From Microcella flavibacter (GTDB taxonomy: Bacteria; Actinomycetota; Actinomycetes; Actinomycetales; Microbacteriaceae): 64,000 bases of DNA. The notes below the pieces were generated by a model. It made no database searches and was not told the DNA's origin. It saw nothing but the letters and a program-made list of their open reading frames with translations. Below, one piece after another: positions 43,020-50,498 of this stretch (the first letter of the stretch is position 1; each line of letters begins with the position of its first letter). The stretch is from NCBI RefSeq assembly GCF_012530535.1, contig NZ_CP051299.1, positions 1,488,001 to 1,552,000 on the forward strand, read 5' to 3'. The position numbers and the translations under genes are program-made.

Positions 43020-43487
43020 GTGGTCGCCACCCCGGGGCTGCGCCGCACCTCGCGCATCCTGCTTCTCGCCCCCGACGGCGCGGCGCTGCTGTTCATGACG
43101 GCGGCGCCCGACTCCTCGCGGTTCGCCCGCTGGATCACGCCCGGCGGCGGGGTCGACCCGGGGGAGTCGCACGCCGACGCCGCCGTGCGCGAGCTCTTCG
43201 AGGAGACGGGGCTGCGCATCGACGGCGTCGACGGGCCGGTCTTCTCCCTCGACTTCCCGGTCGCCTGGGACGAGGCCGACCACGACCGGGGCCACGCCGA
43301 GTACTACCTCGTGCGCGTGCCCGAGCGCTTCGCGCCGAGCTCCGAGAACTGGACGGACGACGAGCACGTCGACGTCACCGCCCACCGCTGGGTCACCGCC
43401 GACGAGCTCGAGGCGGGCGCGGAGCCCTTCGAACCCGCCGAGCTGCCGGCCCTGCTGCGACGCTTCGCCCCGACGGCGCCGGCATGA
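43020..43487 (+). CDS. NUDIX hydrolase
   Basis: A 155-residue protein. The Nudix box is GGGVDPGESHADAAVRELFEETGL (about residues 41-64), matching Gx5Ex7REUxEExGU. The substrate, a nucleoside diphosphate linked to another moiety, is not predictable. The GTG start lies 6 bp after the SDR stop, and the stop overlaps the next gene by 4 bp, so the three genes probably form one unit. Confidence 0.9.
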   Translation: MVATPGLRRTSRILLLAPDGAALLFMTAAPDSSRFARWITPGGGVDPGESHADAAVRELFEETGLRIDGVDGPVFSLDFPVAWDEADHDRGHAEYYLVRVPERFAPSSENWTDDEHVDVTAHRWVTADELEAGAEPFEPAELPALLRRFAPTAPA

Positions 43488-43966
43488 CCCCGACGAGGGA
43501 TGCCCGCCCCAAGCTGCTCGCCCTGCTCGAGCGCGTCCGCGCCGACGAGCGCGAGTCGCTCCTGCCGGCCTTCGCGCACGCCGACGCCGTCGACCTCGGC
43601 TCGCGCGCCCTGACGCTCGCCGTCGAACGGTCGCTCCCCGTCGCCATCCGCGTCACGCGCGGCGACCAGCTCGCCTTCCACGCGGTGACGGACGGGACGA
43701 GCGCCGACAACGACGCGTGGATCGAGCGGAAGATCCGGCTCGTGCGCAGGCTCGAGATCAGCAGCCTGCAGGCCCGCGTGCGGCACGAGCTCGACGACGG
43801 CGACCTGGGGTGGCTCGACCCGGTGCACTACGCGCTGGCCGGTGGGTGCATCCCGTTGCGGATGGCCGGGGGAGCGCTCGTCGGCACCCTCACGGTCTCG
43901 GGCCTGCCCGACGTCCAGGACCACGATCTTGCGATGGAGGCCGTGCGCGCGCACCTCGCCGGGTGA
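43484..43966 (+). CDS. DUF336/UPF0303 heme-degrading-domain protein (HbpS/GlcG-like)
   Basis: A 160-residue protein. AFHAVTDGTSADNDAWIERKIRLVRRLEISSLQ, YALAGGCIPLRM and GALVGTLTVSGLPDVQDHDLAMEAV are the conserved blocks of the UPF0303 (YBR137W-like) branch of DUF336. Related proteins bind heme or act in redox sensing; a precise role is unknown. The ATG overlaps the NUDIX stop. Confidence 0.85.
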   Translation: MTPTRDARPKLLALLERVRADERESLLPAFAHADAVDLGSRALTLAVERSLPVAIRVTRGDQLAFHAVTDGTSADNDAWIERKIRLVRRLEISSLQARVRHELDDGDLGWLDPVHYALAGGCIPLRMAGGALVGTLTVSGLPDVQDHDLAMEAVRAHLAG

Positions 43967-43997
43967 CGCTCCGAGCCGATCGTGGTTCACTGCAGCC

Positions 43998-44303
43998 ATG
44001 AATCTCACGGCGCAGGCAGCAGGGGAGTCGGCCCGGCTCGCCGCGCGCGCCCTCGTCGACGTGATCCCGGGCACGCAGTACGACCGTGCCGCGACGGTCG
44101 GGCCCTTCTTCTCCAGCTGGGTCTCGATCGTCATGATCCTGCTGGTCGTGATGTGGGGCGCGGCGTTCGCCTCGATCGCCGCCCACCGCGAGGGGATGCC
44201 CCCGCGCGCGCTCATCGGATGGATCGTGGTCGTCATGGTCGGCGGCCCGATCGGCGTCGCCCTCTGGTTCCGCATCGGCGCCCGGCACCGCGCCGCCGAC
44301 TAG
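43998..44303 (+). CDS. Small two-helix membrane protein (PLDc_N-like)
   Basis: A 101-residue protein of unknown function. Two hydrophobic helices (FSSWVSIVMILLVVMWGAAFASIAAH and ALIGWIVVVMVGGPIGVALWFRIG) are joined by a short basic loop, resembling the N-terminal membrane unit of cardiolipin synthase-like proteins. TTCACT ends 6 nt before the ATG. It shares layout with the next gene (44374), suggesting duplication. Confidence 0.7.
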   Translation: MNLTAQAAGESARLAARALVDVIPGTQYDRAATVGPFFSSWVSIVMILLVVMWGAAFASIAAHREGMPPRALIGWIVVVMVGGPIGVALWFRIGARHRAAD

Positions 44304-44373
44304 GGATCGGCACGGGGCGGCCCGCAGCGGAGGAATGCTCGCGCTCGCGCCCTCGAGGTGCTTGACTGCCGGC

Positions 44374-44661
44374 ATGCCCATCGCACTGGCAGGCTCCGCC
44401 GCCGAGACCGCGAATCCGACGCTGCCCGCCGCCTACGACCTCGCGTGGACGATCGTGCCGATCCTGATGATCGCGCTCATCGCCGTCTCGCTCGTGTCGA
44501 TCGCGCGCCACACCGACGGACTGTCGTCGATGGCGACCGCCGTCTGGTCGGCCGTCGTGATCTTCGCCACGCTCCTCGGGCCGATCGCCTGGTTCCTCAT
44601 CGGCCGCCCGGCGGCGCGGGCGGCGCAGCTCACGACGCCGACTCGCACTCAGCGGGGCTGA
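44374..44661 (+). CDS. Small two-helix membrane protein (PLDc_N-like), paralogue
   Basis: A 95-residue protein with helices DLAWTIVPILMIALIAVSLVSIARH and MATAVWSAVVIFATLLGPIAWFLIGR, ending with a polar tail. The order and the I-GP-I-WF-IG pattern match the preceding gene. ATG 44374 is chosen because TTGACT ends 6 nt before it. Function unknown. It is the last ordinary chromosomal gene before the acquired island. Confidence 0.65.
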   Translation: MPIALAGSAAETANPTLPAAYDLAWTIVPILMIALIAVSLVSIARHTDGLSSMATAVWSAVVIFATLLGPIAWFLIGRPAARAAQLTTPTRTQRG

Positions 44662-44858
44662 GCGGCGAGCGAGGCCCCGATCGACACCGTCGGCCACACT
44701 CCGATAATCATCATTATGTCAGCTCAAGTCGGGCATGAGTCCCATACGCACGATTGGTCTCCCTCCCCGATCGGACTGACGCGGTGTCCATAACACGGCC
44801 GCCATCTTGGTTTTCCTTCAGAGCGACTCGATCCATGAGTAGCGGAAAGCCCGCCGAG

Positions 44859-44877
44859 TGATGCATCTGATGCATCA
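44859..44877. repeat. 19 bp palindrome, copy 1
   Basis: TGATGCATC-T-GATGCATCA, a perfect 9+1+9 inverted repeat. A second copy lies 55 bp downstream, and both precede the integrase fragment. It could be a repressor operator or a recombinase-binding site. Confidence 0.8.
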
Positions 44878-44913
44878 CGTGAACCTCGCTCTGACCGGCA
44901 TTTTCGTCTCGGA

Positions 44914-44932
44914 TGTTGCATCTGATGCATCA
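44914..44932. repeat. 19 bp palindrome, copy 2
   Basis: TGTTGCATC-T-GATGCATCA, identical to copy 1 except at one position (one broken pair). The 55 bp centre distance is close to five helical turns, so two dimers would sit on the same face. It ends 30 bp before the integrase start codon. Confidence 0.8.
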
Positions 44933-44961
44933 TTGGTGCAGATTCTGACACGGAGGTGGTC

Positions 44962-45324
44962 ATGGAGCAGACGGGTCGGATTCGCCTGTTTCGATCGCCC
45001 GACGCCGCCATCGACGCCGAATCGCTGTGCATCGCAATGCTCGACGGATGGACTCACGCTCAGCTGTCGCAAGGGTTCCAGCAACGCACCGCAGCCAGGC
45101 GCCAGCGAACCGTTCGCAGATTCATGGACTGGTCAGGCAAATACCCGTGGCAGTGGACGCAATTGGAGGCGCACGACTTCTTCGCCGAGCTGCGAGGCAT
45201 CCAGCACCTTTCCCCGTCTACGATCCGTGCGATCCAGAACGATCTCGCGCTGTTCTTGGCCTACATCGCCGACGGTCAAGTCCCAGGTAGTGGTGTAGCG
45301 CGGTCCTTCGAAGTGATGGGTTAA
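44962..45324 (+). pseudogene. Tyrosine recombinase/integrase, N-terminal fragment
   Basis: About 105 residues (to near 45277) match the N-terminal SAM-like core-binding domain of actinobacterial phage-type integrases: IRLFRSPDAAIDAESLCIAMLDGW, then RRQRTVRRFMDWSGKYPWQWT and LSPSTIRAIQNDLALFLAYIAD. The catalytic C-terminal domain with the RHRY residues is absent; the frame ends 20 bp before the IS3-family element. The missing half is not recognised on the far side of the IS. A clear ACGGAGG precedes ATG 44962. Confidence 0.8.
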
Positions 45325-45344
45325 GCGCTGAGTTCGAGGACGGT

Positions 45345-45371
45345 GTGAATCGCCCCGGGTTTAGTGGAGGG
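45345..45371. repeat. IS3-family terminal inverted repeat (orfB end)
   Basis: Begins GTGAATCGCCCCGGGTTT and ends TGGAGGG. It contains the orfB stop region and pairs with 46651-46677. Confidence 0.88.
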
Positions 45372-46305
45372 CGGGTTCTCCCAACGTCGGCTGACGCTGG
45401 GGGTTGATCTCACGGTAGTACTGGTTCTCCATCTCGATGGGTGTGAGGTATCCGATCGATGAGTGCAGTCGGTTCTCGTTGAACCAGTGCACCCAGGAGA
45501 GGGTCGCGAGTTCGAGGTCGTCAACCCCGCGGAACGGTCCGTCGATCTTCACGCACTCGTTCTTGTAGAGCCCGACCACGCTCTCGGCGAGAGCATTGTC
45601 GTAGCTGTCGCCGACGGTGCCGATCGACGCGATCGCGCCGGCGTCGGCGAGTCTGTCGGCGTAGCGAATCGCGGTGTATTGCGCTCCCGCATCCGAATGT
45701 TGGATCACGCCGGTGACGTCTTCACCGGCGCGATCACGAACCCAGAGTGCCATCTCGAGCGCGTCCAACGGCAGCTCGGTTGGCATTCGATTCATCGTGC
45801 GCCAGCCAACGATCCGCCGGGAGAACACATCGGTGACGAACGCGGTGAACGCCATCCCGGACCATGTTGGAACATAGGTGAAGTCCACGACCCAGAGCTC
45901 GTTTGGACGGTCTGCGCGGAAGCAACGCTCGACGTGATCAGCCGGGCGGGCCGCCTTGTCGTCAGAGCGGGTCGTGACGAACTGCTTGCCCCGACGAACC
46001 CCACGCAGACCCTCTTGCCGCATGAGACGTTCGACAGTGCAGCGCGCCACCACGATGCCTTCTCGGCGCAGCAGATGCCACATCTTCCGGACCCCGCTGA
46101 TCCCGCGCCCGAGGCTCCGATCCGTGAAGACTCGGCGGAGCTCGATGACGAGCTCCGCATCGCTGGCCGCTCGCGCCGATATCGGACGGGACTTGAAGGC
46201 GTAGTAACCAGACGGGGCGATCTTGACGCCGTGCTCGGAGAGCACCCGGCAGATCGGCTCGACCCCGAACCGGTCACGATGATCGTCAATGAACTGAACT
46301 ACCAC
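45361..46305 (-). CDS. IS3-family transposase OrfB (DDE integrase)
   Basis: A 314-residue rve-type catalytic part. HTH_21 lies in the N-terminal third (YYAFKSRPISARAASDAELVIELRRVF). The DDE residues are the first Asp in LWVVDFTYVPTW, the second in VIQHSDAGAQYTAIRY and Glu in YDNALAESVVGLYKNE. It is probably made as an OrfAB fusion by -1 frameshifting near the orfA stop. All catalytic residues are intact, so the element may be active. Confidence 0.95.
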   Translation of the reverse strand: MVVQFIDDHRDRFGVEPICRVLSEHGVKIAPSGYYAFKSRPISARAASDAELVIELRRVFTDRSLGRGISGVRKMWHLLRREGIVVARCTVERLMRQEGLRGVRRGKQFVTTRSDDKAARPADHVERCFRADRPNELWVVDFTYVPTWSGMAFTAFVTDVFSRRIVGWRTMNRMPTELPLDALEMALWVRDRAGEDVTGVIQHSDAGAQYTAIRYADRLADAGAIASIGTVGDSYDNALAESVVGLYKNECVKIDGPFRGVDDLELATLSWVHWFNENRLHSSIGYLTPIEMENQYYREINPQRQPTLGEPALH

Positions 46306-46625
46306 GGCAGTCGCGGGTCGAGCTCCCGCGCGAAGAACGAGGAGGCCGCCAACAGAATCTCGTTGGCACGCTTCAGCTCGCGGTTCTCCGCCTCGAGCTG
46401 CTTGATCCGAGCCGCATCGCCGGTCGTGGTCCCGGGCCGCTCACCGGCATCGATAGCGGCCTGCTTGCACCACCCACGCAACGTGTCGGCATTCACCCCC
46501 GTCCGCTGCCCGATCCGGACCACCGCCGCGTTCAGCGACAGCTCCGAATCCTCCTTACGCGCCTCTTGCACGAGCCGAATAGCCCGCTCCCGCAATTCCT
46601 GCGGATACTTCCTCAGTGCTGGCAT
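46299..46625 (-). CDS. IS3-family transposase OrfA
   Basis: A 108-residue protein: an HTH of the transposase_8 type (KYPQELRERAIRLVQEAR, then VRIGQRTGVNADTLRGWCKQA) and a leucine-zipper-like coiled coil (RIKQLEAENRELKRANEILLAAS). It binds the IS ends and overlaps orfB by 7 bp. ATG 46625 gives the normal OrfA length; an in-frame ATG upstream lies inside the terminal repeat. Confidence 0.93.
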   Translation of the reverse strand: MPALRKYPQELRERAIRLVQEARKEDSELSLNAAVVRIGQRTGVNADTLRGWCKQAAIDAGERPGTTTGDAARIKQLEAENRELKRANEILLAASSFFARELDPRLPW

Positions 46626-46650
46626 GATCCGATCCTCTCGGGGAATCAGA

Positions 46651-46677
46651 CCCTCCATCAAACCCGGGGCGATTCAC
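46651..46677. repeat. IS3-family terminal inverted repeat (orfA end)
   Basis: Ends ...AAACCCGGGGCGATTCAC; complementary to 45345-45371 with two mismatched positions. Confidence 0.88.
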
Positions 46678-46988
46678 CGATCGCTTCGCTTGCTGGTCAC
46701 TTCAACCTCATTTCGGCCCCGCCCCGCTCGTGCTCAACAGGTACCTCTTTGCGTCGCGGTCGTTCCGCGTCTGGCTGAGCGTCGGACTGCTGAGGGTTTG
46801 GGTGACTCCTGACCTGCGGCGACGAAGGTCGCTGCTGGAAAGTTCACGCCCTGATCGACGACTCTGTTCGTGAAGTTCACCTCAATTATTCTAGGTCTTT
46901 TGTCAAGGGCTCGGTGGTTCTCGGCGGGTCAGAGGTTCCGGCTGCATGTCCACCAAGAGGGAGCGGTGGCAATGAGAGCGAATTCTGA
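46678..46988. other. Gene-free spacer between the IS and the resolvase
   Basis: No supported coding frame and no recognisable continuation of the integrase. It contains the small palindrome GTGAAGTTCAC near 46870 and an A/T-rich stretch (ATTATTCTAGG, about 46886-46897), unusual for this genome. The origin of this DNA is unknown. Confidence 0.5.
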
Positions 46989-47561
46989 TCAGCTCACTCG
47001 GGAGGCGCGTTCCACGGCGCGGTAGACAGTCGCACGGGCAACACCGAATAACTCCGCGAGCTCGCCGGAAGTGTGTGCGCCCGCGCGATGAAGGCTGACG
47101 AGGTGCGCCTCCTGAGTCGGGGAGAGCTTCGGCTTCTTGCCGCGCAGACGGCCCTTTGCTCGGGCTATCGCCATGCCCTCGCGGGTGCGAGCCCGGATGA
47201 GATCTGCCTCGAACTCGGCGACCATGCCGAGCACGTTGAACAACAACCGACCAACGGGGTCTGTCGGGTCGTAGAGGCTTCCGCCGAGGCTCAGACGCAC
47301 GCCCTTCGCAGCGAGCTCGTCGGCGATGTCGCGGGCGTCCGGCAGGGAGCGTGCGAGCCGGTCGAGCTTCGACACCACGAGGGTGTCGCCTTCGCGACAC
47401 GCGGCTAGGGCCTCGCGCAGGCCCGGCCGAGCACGGTTCGTGCCGGTCAGTCCGTGGTCGACGTGGATGTTCCGTTCCTCGACTCCGAGAGCCATCAGTG
47501 CATCCTGTTGGACGGTCAGATCCTGCTCGATGGTGGAGACGCGCGCATACCCGATCAGCAT
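46989..47561 (-). CDS. Serine recombinase (resolvase/invertase family)
   Basis: A 190-residue small serine recombinase. The N-terminal catalytic domain starts MLIGYARVSTIEQD (nucleophile Ser9). The Arg cluster is in LVVSKLDRLARSLPDA, and the E-helix contains GMVAEFEADLIRARTREGM. The C-terminal HTH (SGELAELFGVARATVYRAVER) binds the crossover site. Size and layout match Tn3-type resolvases, so the cadmium module may once have been part of a Tn3-like transposon, although no transposase of that type is seen. Confidence 0.93.
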   Translation of the reverse strand: MLIGYARVSTIEQDLTVQQDALMALGVEERNIHVDHGLTGTNRARPGLREALAACREGDTLVVSKLDRLARSLPDARDIADELAAKGVRLSLGGSLYDPTDPVGRLLFNVLGMVAEFEADLIRARTREGMAIARAKGRLRGKKPKLSPTQEAHLVSLHRAGAHTSGELAELFGVARATVYRAVERASRVS

Positions 47562-47667
47562 GCGACGACGGTAGCCTTTGACGCCCCCTCATCGGGCATA
47601 TTTGCGGGCGGGTCCAACGGGAATGTCCAGATCGAGCATCCAGCCCGATCTCGATCGGCGCCGCTGT

Positions 47668-47679
47668 CACTTCGAAGTG
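47668..47679. repeat. Palindrome between resolvase and cmtR
   Basis: CACTTCGAAGTG is a perfect 12 bp inverted repeat in the 203 bp gap between the divergent resolvase and regulator genes. It may be a resolvase-site arm or operator; no further copies were found. Confidence 0.35.
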
Positions 47680-47752
47680 TCCCGGTGAGGGTTCCCCTTA
47701 CGGGCATGCGATCTGGGCTGACGCCTGTGACCGAGTGTTCAGTGCGCGCTGT

Positions 47753-47775
47753 ATAGTTCAGTCCATGCTGACTAT
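47753..47775. promoter_or_regulatory. Candidate CmtR operator
   Basis: An imperfect inverted repeat ATAGTTCAG-N6-CTGACTAT that overlaps the cmtR start codon (ATG 47765). ArsR/SmtB sensors often bind such AT-rich dyads at their own promoter. Confidence 0.5.
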
Positions 47776-48124
47776 TGCTTCGCGTCTCGACGTGATGAAC
47801 CGCCTGGGTCGTGCACTGGCCGACCCCACTCGATCCCGGATCATCTTGACCCTGCTCGACCATCCCGCTTACCCGGCGGAACTGGCCCGAGATCTGGACC
47901 TGACACGCCCGAACGTGTCCAACCACCTGGCATGCCTGCGCGATTGCGGGATCGTCGTCTCCGAGCCCGAGGGTCGTCGGACACGATATGAGATCGCCGA
48001 TTCGCACCTGGCGCAGGCGCTGACGGCACTGGTCGATGCCACCCTGGCAGTGGACGAAGACGCCCCGTGCATCGATCCCGCCTGCTCGCTTCCCGGATGC
48101 GACGCAGCTGGGGAGGGCGCATGA
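47765..48124 (+). CDS. cmtR: Cd(II)/Pb(II)-sensing ArsR/SmtB regulator CmtR
   Basis: A 119-residue winged-HTH repressor. The recognition helix is in TRPNVSNHLACLRDCGIV. Cys57, Cys61 and Cys102 fall exactly at the residue numbers that bind Cd/Pb in mycobacterial CmtR, with additional Cys107 and Cys112 in the tail (CIDPACSLPGC). It should release the operator when Cd or Pb binds. The stop overlaps cadD by 4 bp, forming a two-gene operon. Confidence 0.92.
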   Translation: MLTIASRLDVMNRLGRALADPTRSRIILTLLDHPAYPAELARDLDLTRPNVSNHLACLRDCGIVVSEPEGRRTRYEIADSHLAQALTALVDATLAVDEDAPCIDPACSLPGCDAAGEGA

Positions 48125-48723
48125 TCCTCACCTCGGTCTTGCAGGCGATGGGCCTGTTCGCAGCGACCAACATCGACGACATCATCGTGCTCTCCCTCTT
48201 CTTCGCGCGAGGGGCAGGCCAGCGCGGCACTACCGCCCGCATTCTGGCCGGCCAGTACCTCGGATTCGCCGGCATCCTCGGTGCCGCGGTCCTGGTGACC
48301 ATCGGTGCCGGAGCATTCCTGCCCTCGGCAGCCATCCCGTACTTCGGTCTCATCCCTCTGGGCCTCGGCCTCTGGGCCGCATGGCAGGCCTGGCGCGGAG
48401 ACGATGACGACGATGACGACGAGGCCAAGGTTGCCGGCAAGAAGGTCGGCGTGTGGACAGTCGCAGGCGTCACCCTTGCCAACGGCGGCGACAACATCGG
48501 CGTCTACACCCCTGTCTTCCTCAGCGTGGAACCTCTCGCAGTAGTCGCCTACTGCATCGTCTTCCTCGCGCTCGTCGCGGTCCTGGTGGCCCTGGCAAAG
48601 TTCGTCGCCACCCGCCCCCCGATCGCCGAAGTGCTCGAACGCTGGGAGCACATCCTCTTCCCCATCGTTCTCATCGGCCTCGGCATCGTGATCCTCGTCA
48701 GCGGCGGAGCCTTCGGACTCTGA
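48121..48723 (+). CDS. cadD: CadD family cadmium resistance transporter
   Basis: A 200-residue membrane protein with five to six helices, opening ILTSVLQAMGLFAATNIDDIIVLSLFFARG with the NIDD motif of the CadD/LysE-like family; TLANGGDNIGVYTPVF carries the second conserved Asp/Asn site. A seven-residue Asp run (near residue 96) sits in the central cytoplasmic loop and may bind metal. It should export or sequester Cd2+. Translational coupling to cmtR supports this role. Confidence 0.9.
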   Translation: MILTSVLQAMGLFAATNIDDIIVLSLFFARGAGQRGTTARILAGQYLGFAGILGAAVLVTIGAGAFLPSAAIPYFGLIPLGLGLWAAWQAWRGDDDDDDDEAKVAGKKVGVWTVAGVTLANGGDNIGVYTPVFLSVEPLAVVAYCIVFLALVAVLVALAKFVATRPPIAEVLERWEHILFPIVLIGLGIVILVSGGAFGL

Positions 48724-49001
48724 TGTAGCGGCAGCGATCCAAACGGCCCCGACCGGGCGCACCCCTCTCGGTTCAGACCGCGACACCTACCTGCAGCCAG
48801 CCCTGCGTGATCGCGGCAACAAGACCGCCACGGAGCGCTGCAAAAACCCCGCCACCAAGCGAACGAAGCCACAGTCAGACACTCTCGGTCGGTACGGCTG
48901 CCAACAGCGACCTCACGACCTACGGCGATATCTCTTAGATCCAGTCGCGCAGAAGCTCCTATCCTGAGTCCCGCCCCAGTCCTCGCGGAGCGGTCTACGC
49001 G
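48724..49001. other. Gene-free right edge of the island
   Basis: No supported gene or recognisable repeat; base composition returns to the genomic level toward the DUF7882 gene. No attachment site could be identified. Confidence 0.4.
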
Positions 49002-49331
49002 TCAACGCCCGCCGGCACCCACTTCGGGCACCTCGGGCGGCTCGGGCACGACCCGCAGACCCGCGGGAGTGTTGCTGAGCCGGACGAGCTCCTCGACCCA
49101 GGCGCGGTTGAGCCGCGGCTCGCGACTGCCGTCGAAGTCGAACTGCAGCGGGATAGTCGGGTTGATCCAGATCGAGCTGTGCCCGCTGCCGGAGGCGACC
49201 GAGTACTCCCACGAGAAGGTGAAGCTCTCGCCGCGCCGCACCTTCGACAGGATGACGATCTTGAGGTGCGCGAGCACCCGGTCGTCGAACTCGACGGTGA
49301 TCGACGGGGTTCCGTAGATGAATCGGCCCAC
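49002..49331 (-). CDS. DUF7882 family protein
   Basis: A 109-residue protein. FIYGTPSITVEFDDRVLAHLKIVILSKVRRGESFTFSWE, then SSIWINPTIPLQFDFDGSREPRLNRAWVEELVRLSNTPAGLRVVPEPPE are the characteristic blocks of a small actinobacterial family formerly annotated as ATP-dependent DNA ligase without evidence; it lacks ligase motifs. It is likely cytoplasmic, of unknown function. It lies directly downstream of the 118-residue hypothetical gene (2 bp gap) and just right of the acquired island. Confidence 0.82.
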   Translation of the reverse strand: MGRFIYGTPSITVEFDDRVLAHLKIVILSKVRRGESFTFSWEYSVASGSGHSSIWINPTIPLQFDFDGSREPRLNRAWVEELVRLSNTPAGLRVVPEPPEVPEVGAGGR

Positions 49332-49333
49332 GA

Positions 49334-49690
49334 TTACCGCCCCAGCCCGTCGTCGATGTCGGCCATCATGGCGTCGATGTCCTCGGCCGTCCGCTCCGCC
49401 TGCGGGTCGGTCTCGATGGTCGCGACGAGCCCGATGATGGGCAGCTCCGGAACGGGGAACCGCAACGCCTCGTGGTCGACGTGCAGGTCGTCCCCGGCCG
49501 ACACCTCGATCTGCGTGTCGGCGCCGACCACGAAGGTGCTGACCGAGGTCTGCCCGTCGTCACCGAGCACCGGGATGTCGACCGAGACGCTGCCCTCGGT
49601 GGCGGGCACCGAGGTGATGTACTCCACGAGCGCGGCCGCGACCGCGTCGCCCGTGACGACCTCGCCGCTGCCGAACCGAATGCGCTTCAT
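49334..49690 (-). CDS. Hypothetical protein, DUF7882-linked
   Basis: A 118-residue acidic protein, not recognised. MKRIRFGSGEVVTGDAVAAALVEYITSVP suggests a small alpha/beta domain at the N-terminus; the middle (VSVDIPVLGDDG) and the end (AEDIDAMMADIDDGLG) are acidic. No membrane helix or signal. Two bases separate its stop from the DUF7882 start, so the two form an operon and probably act together. Confidence 0.75.
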   Translation of the reverse strand: MKRIRFGSGEVVTGDAVAAALVEYITSVPATEGSVSVDIPVLGDDGQTSVSTFVVGADTQIEVSAGDDLHVDHEALRFPVPELPIIGLVATIETDPQAERTAEDIDAMMADIDDGLGR

Positions 49691-49721
49691 GGGCTGAGCG
49701 TATCCCGCGGAACGGCGCGCG

Positions 49722-50498
49722 TTAACCGCCGGCTTCCGCGAGGTGCTGCCCCAGGTGCTCGAGCACCGAGACGTGCCCCTCGCCGTCGTGGATCGCGAGT
49801 CGGGCATCCCGCAGCCGACCGCCGAGCAGCGCGGCGTGGGCGACGGGGATGATGCGGTCCTGCGTGCCGTGCACGACCGTCACCGGGGCGCCGACCGCGG
49901 CGAGCGGGAACCCCCAGTCGGTGACGAAGGCGACGTCGTCATCGACCGCTCCCCCGTCCATGAGCTCGTCCGAGGCGCCGGCGTCCTCGCCGAGAACGCC
50001 CCACTCCCCCTCGAGCGCCGCGTAGTCGCGAGCCGTGAACGACCGGGGCTCCCAGACCTCGGGATGCCCGTCGCGCGCCGCGATGCCCTCGACCGCCGCG
50101 CGCAGCGCACCCGGGTCGACCATGCCGGCGAACCACTCGTCGCCTCCCGAGTACGGGGCGGGGCATCCCGCGACGACGACCGCCCGGATGCGCGTCGGTT
50201 CGGCGGCCGCGAGGGCGAGCGCGTGCGGCCCGCCGCCCGAGTACCCCGCGACGTGCACGTCGTGCAGGTCGTGCTGCCGCAGCAGGAGGGCGGTGTCGGC
50301 CGCGCCCTCGGCGACGCTGCGGCCCCGGTGCCGGGGCGCACCGCCGTAACCGGGCCGCGCGACGCAGACCAGCTCTCGGTCGAGCGCTCGGGCGAGGGCG
50401 AGCACGGGCGCGAGCAGTCGGCCGGTGTGCGGAGTGCCGCCGTGCCAGAGCAGCACGCGCGACGCGGGGGTCAGGGTCGCGGACGCGTGGACGATCAT
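49722..50498 (-). CDS. Alpha/beta hydrolase
   Basis: A 258-residue protein. The oxyanion region is LLWHGGTPHTGRLLAP near residue 17, the nucleophile elbow GYSGGGPHALALA near residue 85 (GxSxG), a late Asp in HGTQDRIIPVAH and the catalytic His in HDGEGHVSVLEHL near residue 245. A small cap lies between. The substrate is unknown. Its start overlaps the stop of the HTH gene (50495) by 4 bp. Confidence 0.9.
   Translation of the reverse strand: MIVHASATLTPASRVLLWHGGTPHTGRLLAPVLALARALDRELVCVARPGYGGAPRHRGRSVAEGAADTALLLRQHDLHDVHVAGYSGGGPHALALAAAEPTRIRAVVVAGCPAPYSGGDEWFAGMVDPGALRAAVEGIAARDGHPEVWEPRSFTARDYAALEGEWGVLGEDAGASDELMDGGAVDDDVAFVTDWGFPLAAVGAPVTVVHGTQDRIIPVAHAALLGGRLRDARLAIHDGEGHVSVLEHLGQHLAEAGG

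Larger units (their letters stand above)
44662..44961. other. Gene-free left edge of the acquired island
   Basis: No coding frame with support. GC content is visibly lower than in the flanks from about 44690 on. It holds two near-identical 19 bp palindromes (44859-44877 and 44914-44932) and the ACGGAGG ribosome binding site of the integrase fragment. Confidence 0.6.
45345..46677 (-). mobile_element. IS3-family insertion sequence, complete
   Basis: A 1333 bp element bounded by 27 bp inverted repeats (45345-45371 and 46651-46677; 25 of 27 positions match, GTGAATCGCCCCGGGTTT...). It carries orfA and orfB on the minus strand in the usual overlapping arrangement. No target-site duplication is apparent, so a deletion or rearrangement at one end is possible. 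Confidence 0.9.
44700..48730. mobile_element. Acquired cadmium-resistance island
   Basis: Inferred limits. The segment contains an integrase fragment, an IS3-family element, a serine resolvase and CmtR-CadD, with lower GC and different codon use from both flanks. No flanking direct repeats were found, so the exact ends and the transfer mechanism are not settled; the element may be decayed or built of several insertions. Confidence 0.6.

Noticed and set aside
45342-46680. Target-site duplication of the IS3-family element
   Set aside because: The 3-4 bp flanking the terminal repeats differ (GGT versus CGA), so no duplication can be claimed.
46678-46988. Continuation of the interrupted integrase beyond the IS
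   Set aside because: No frame shows the RHRY recombinase residues or a domain match.
48721-49000. Attachment site at the right island edge
   Set aside because: No direct repeat of the left edge (44690-44960) could be found here.
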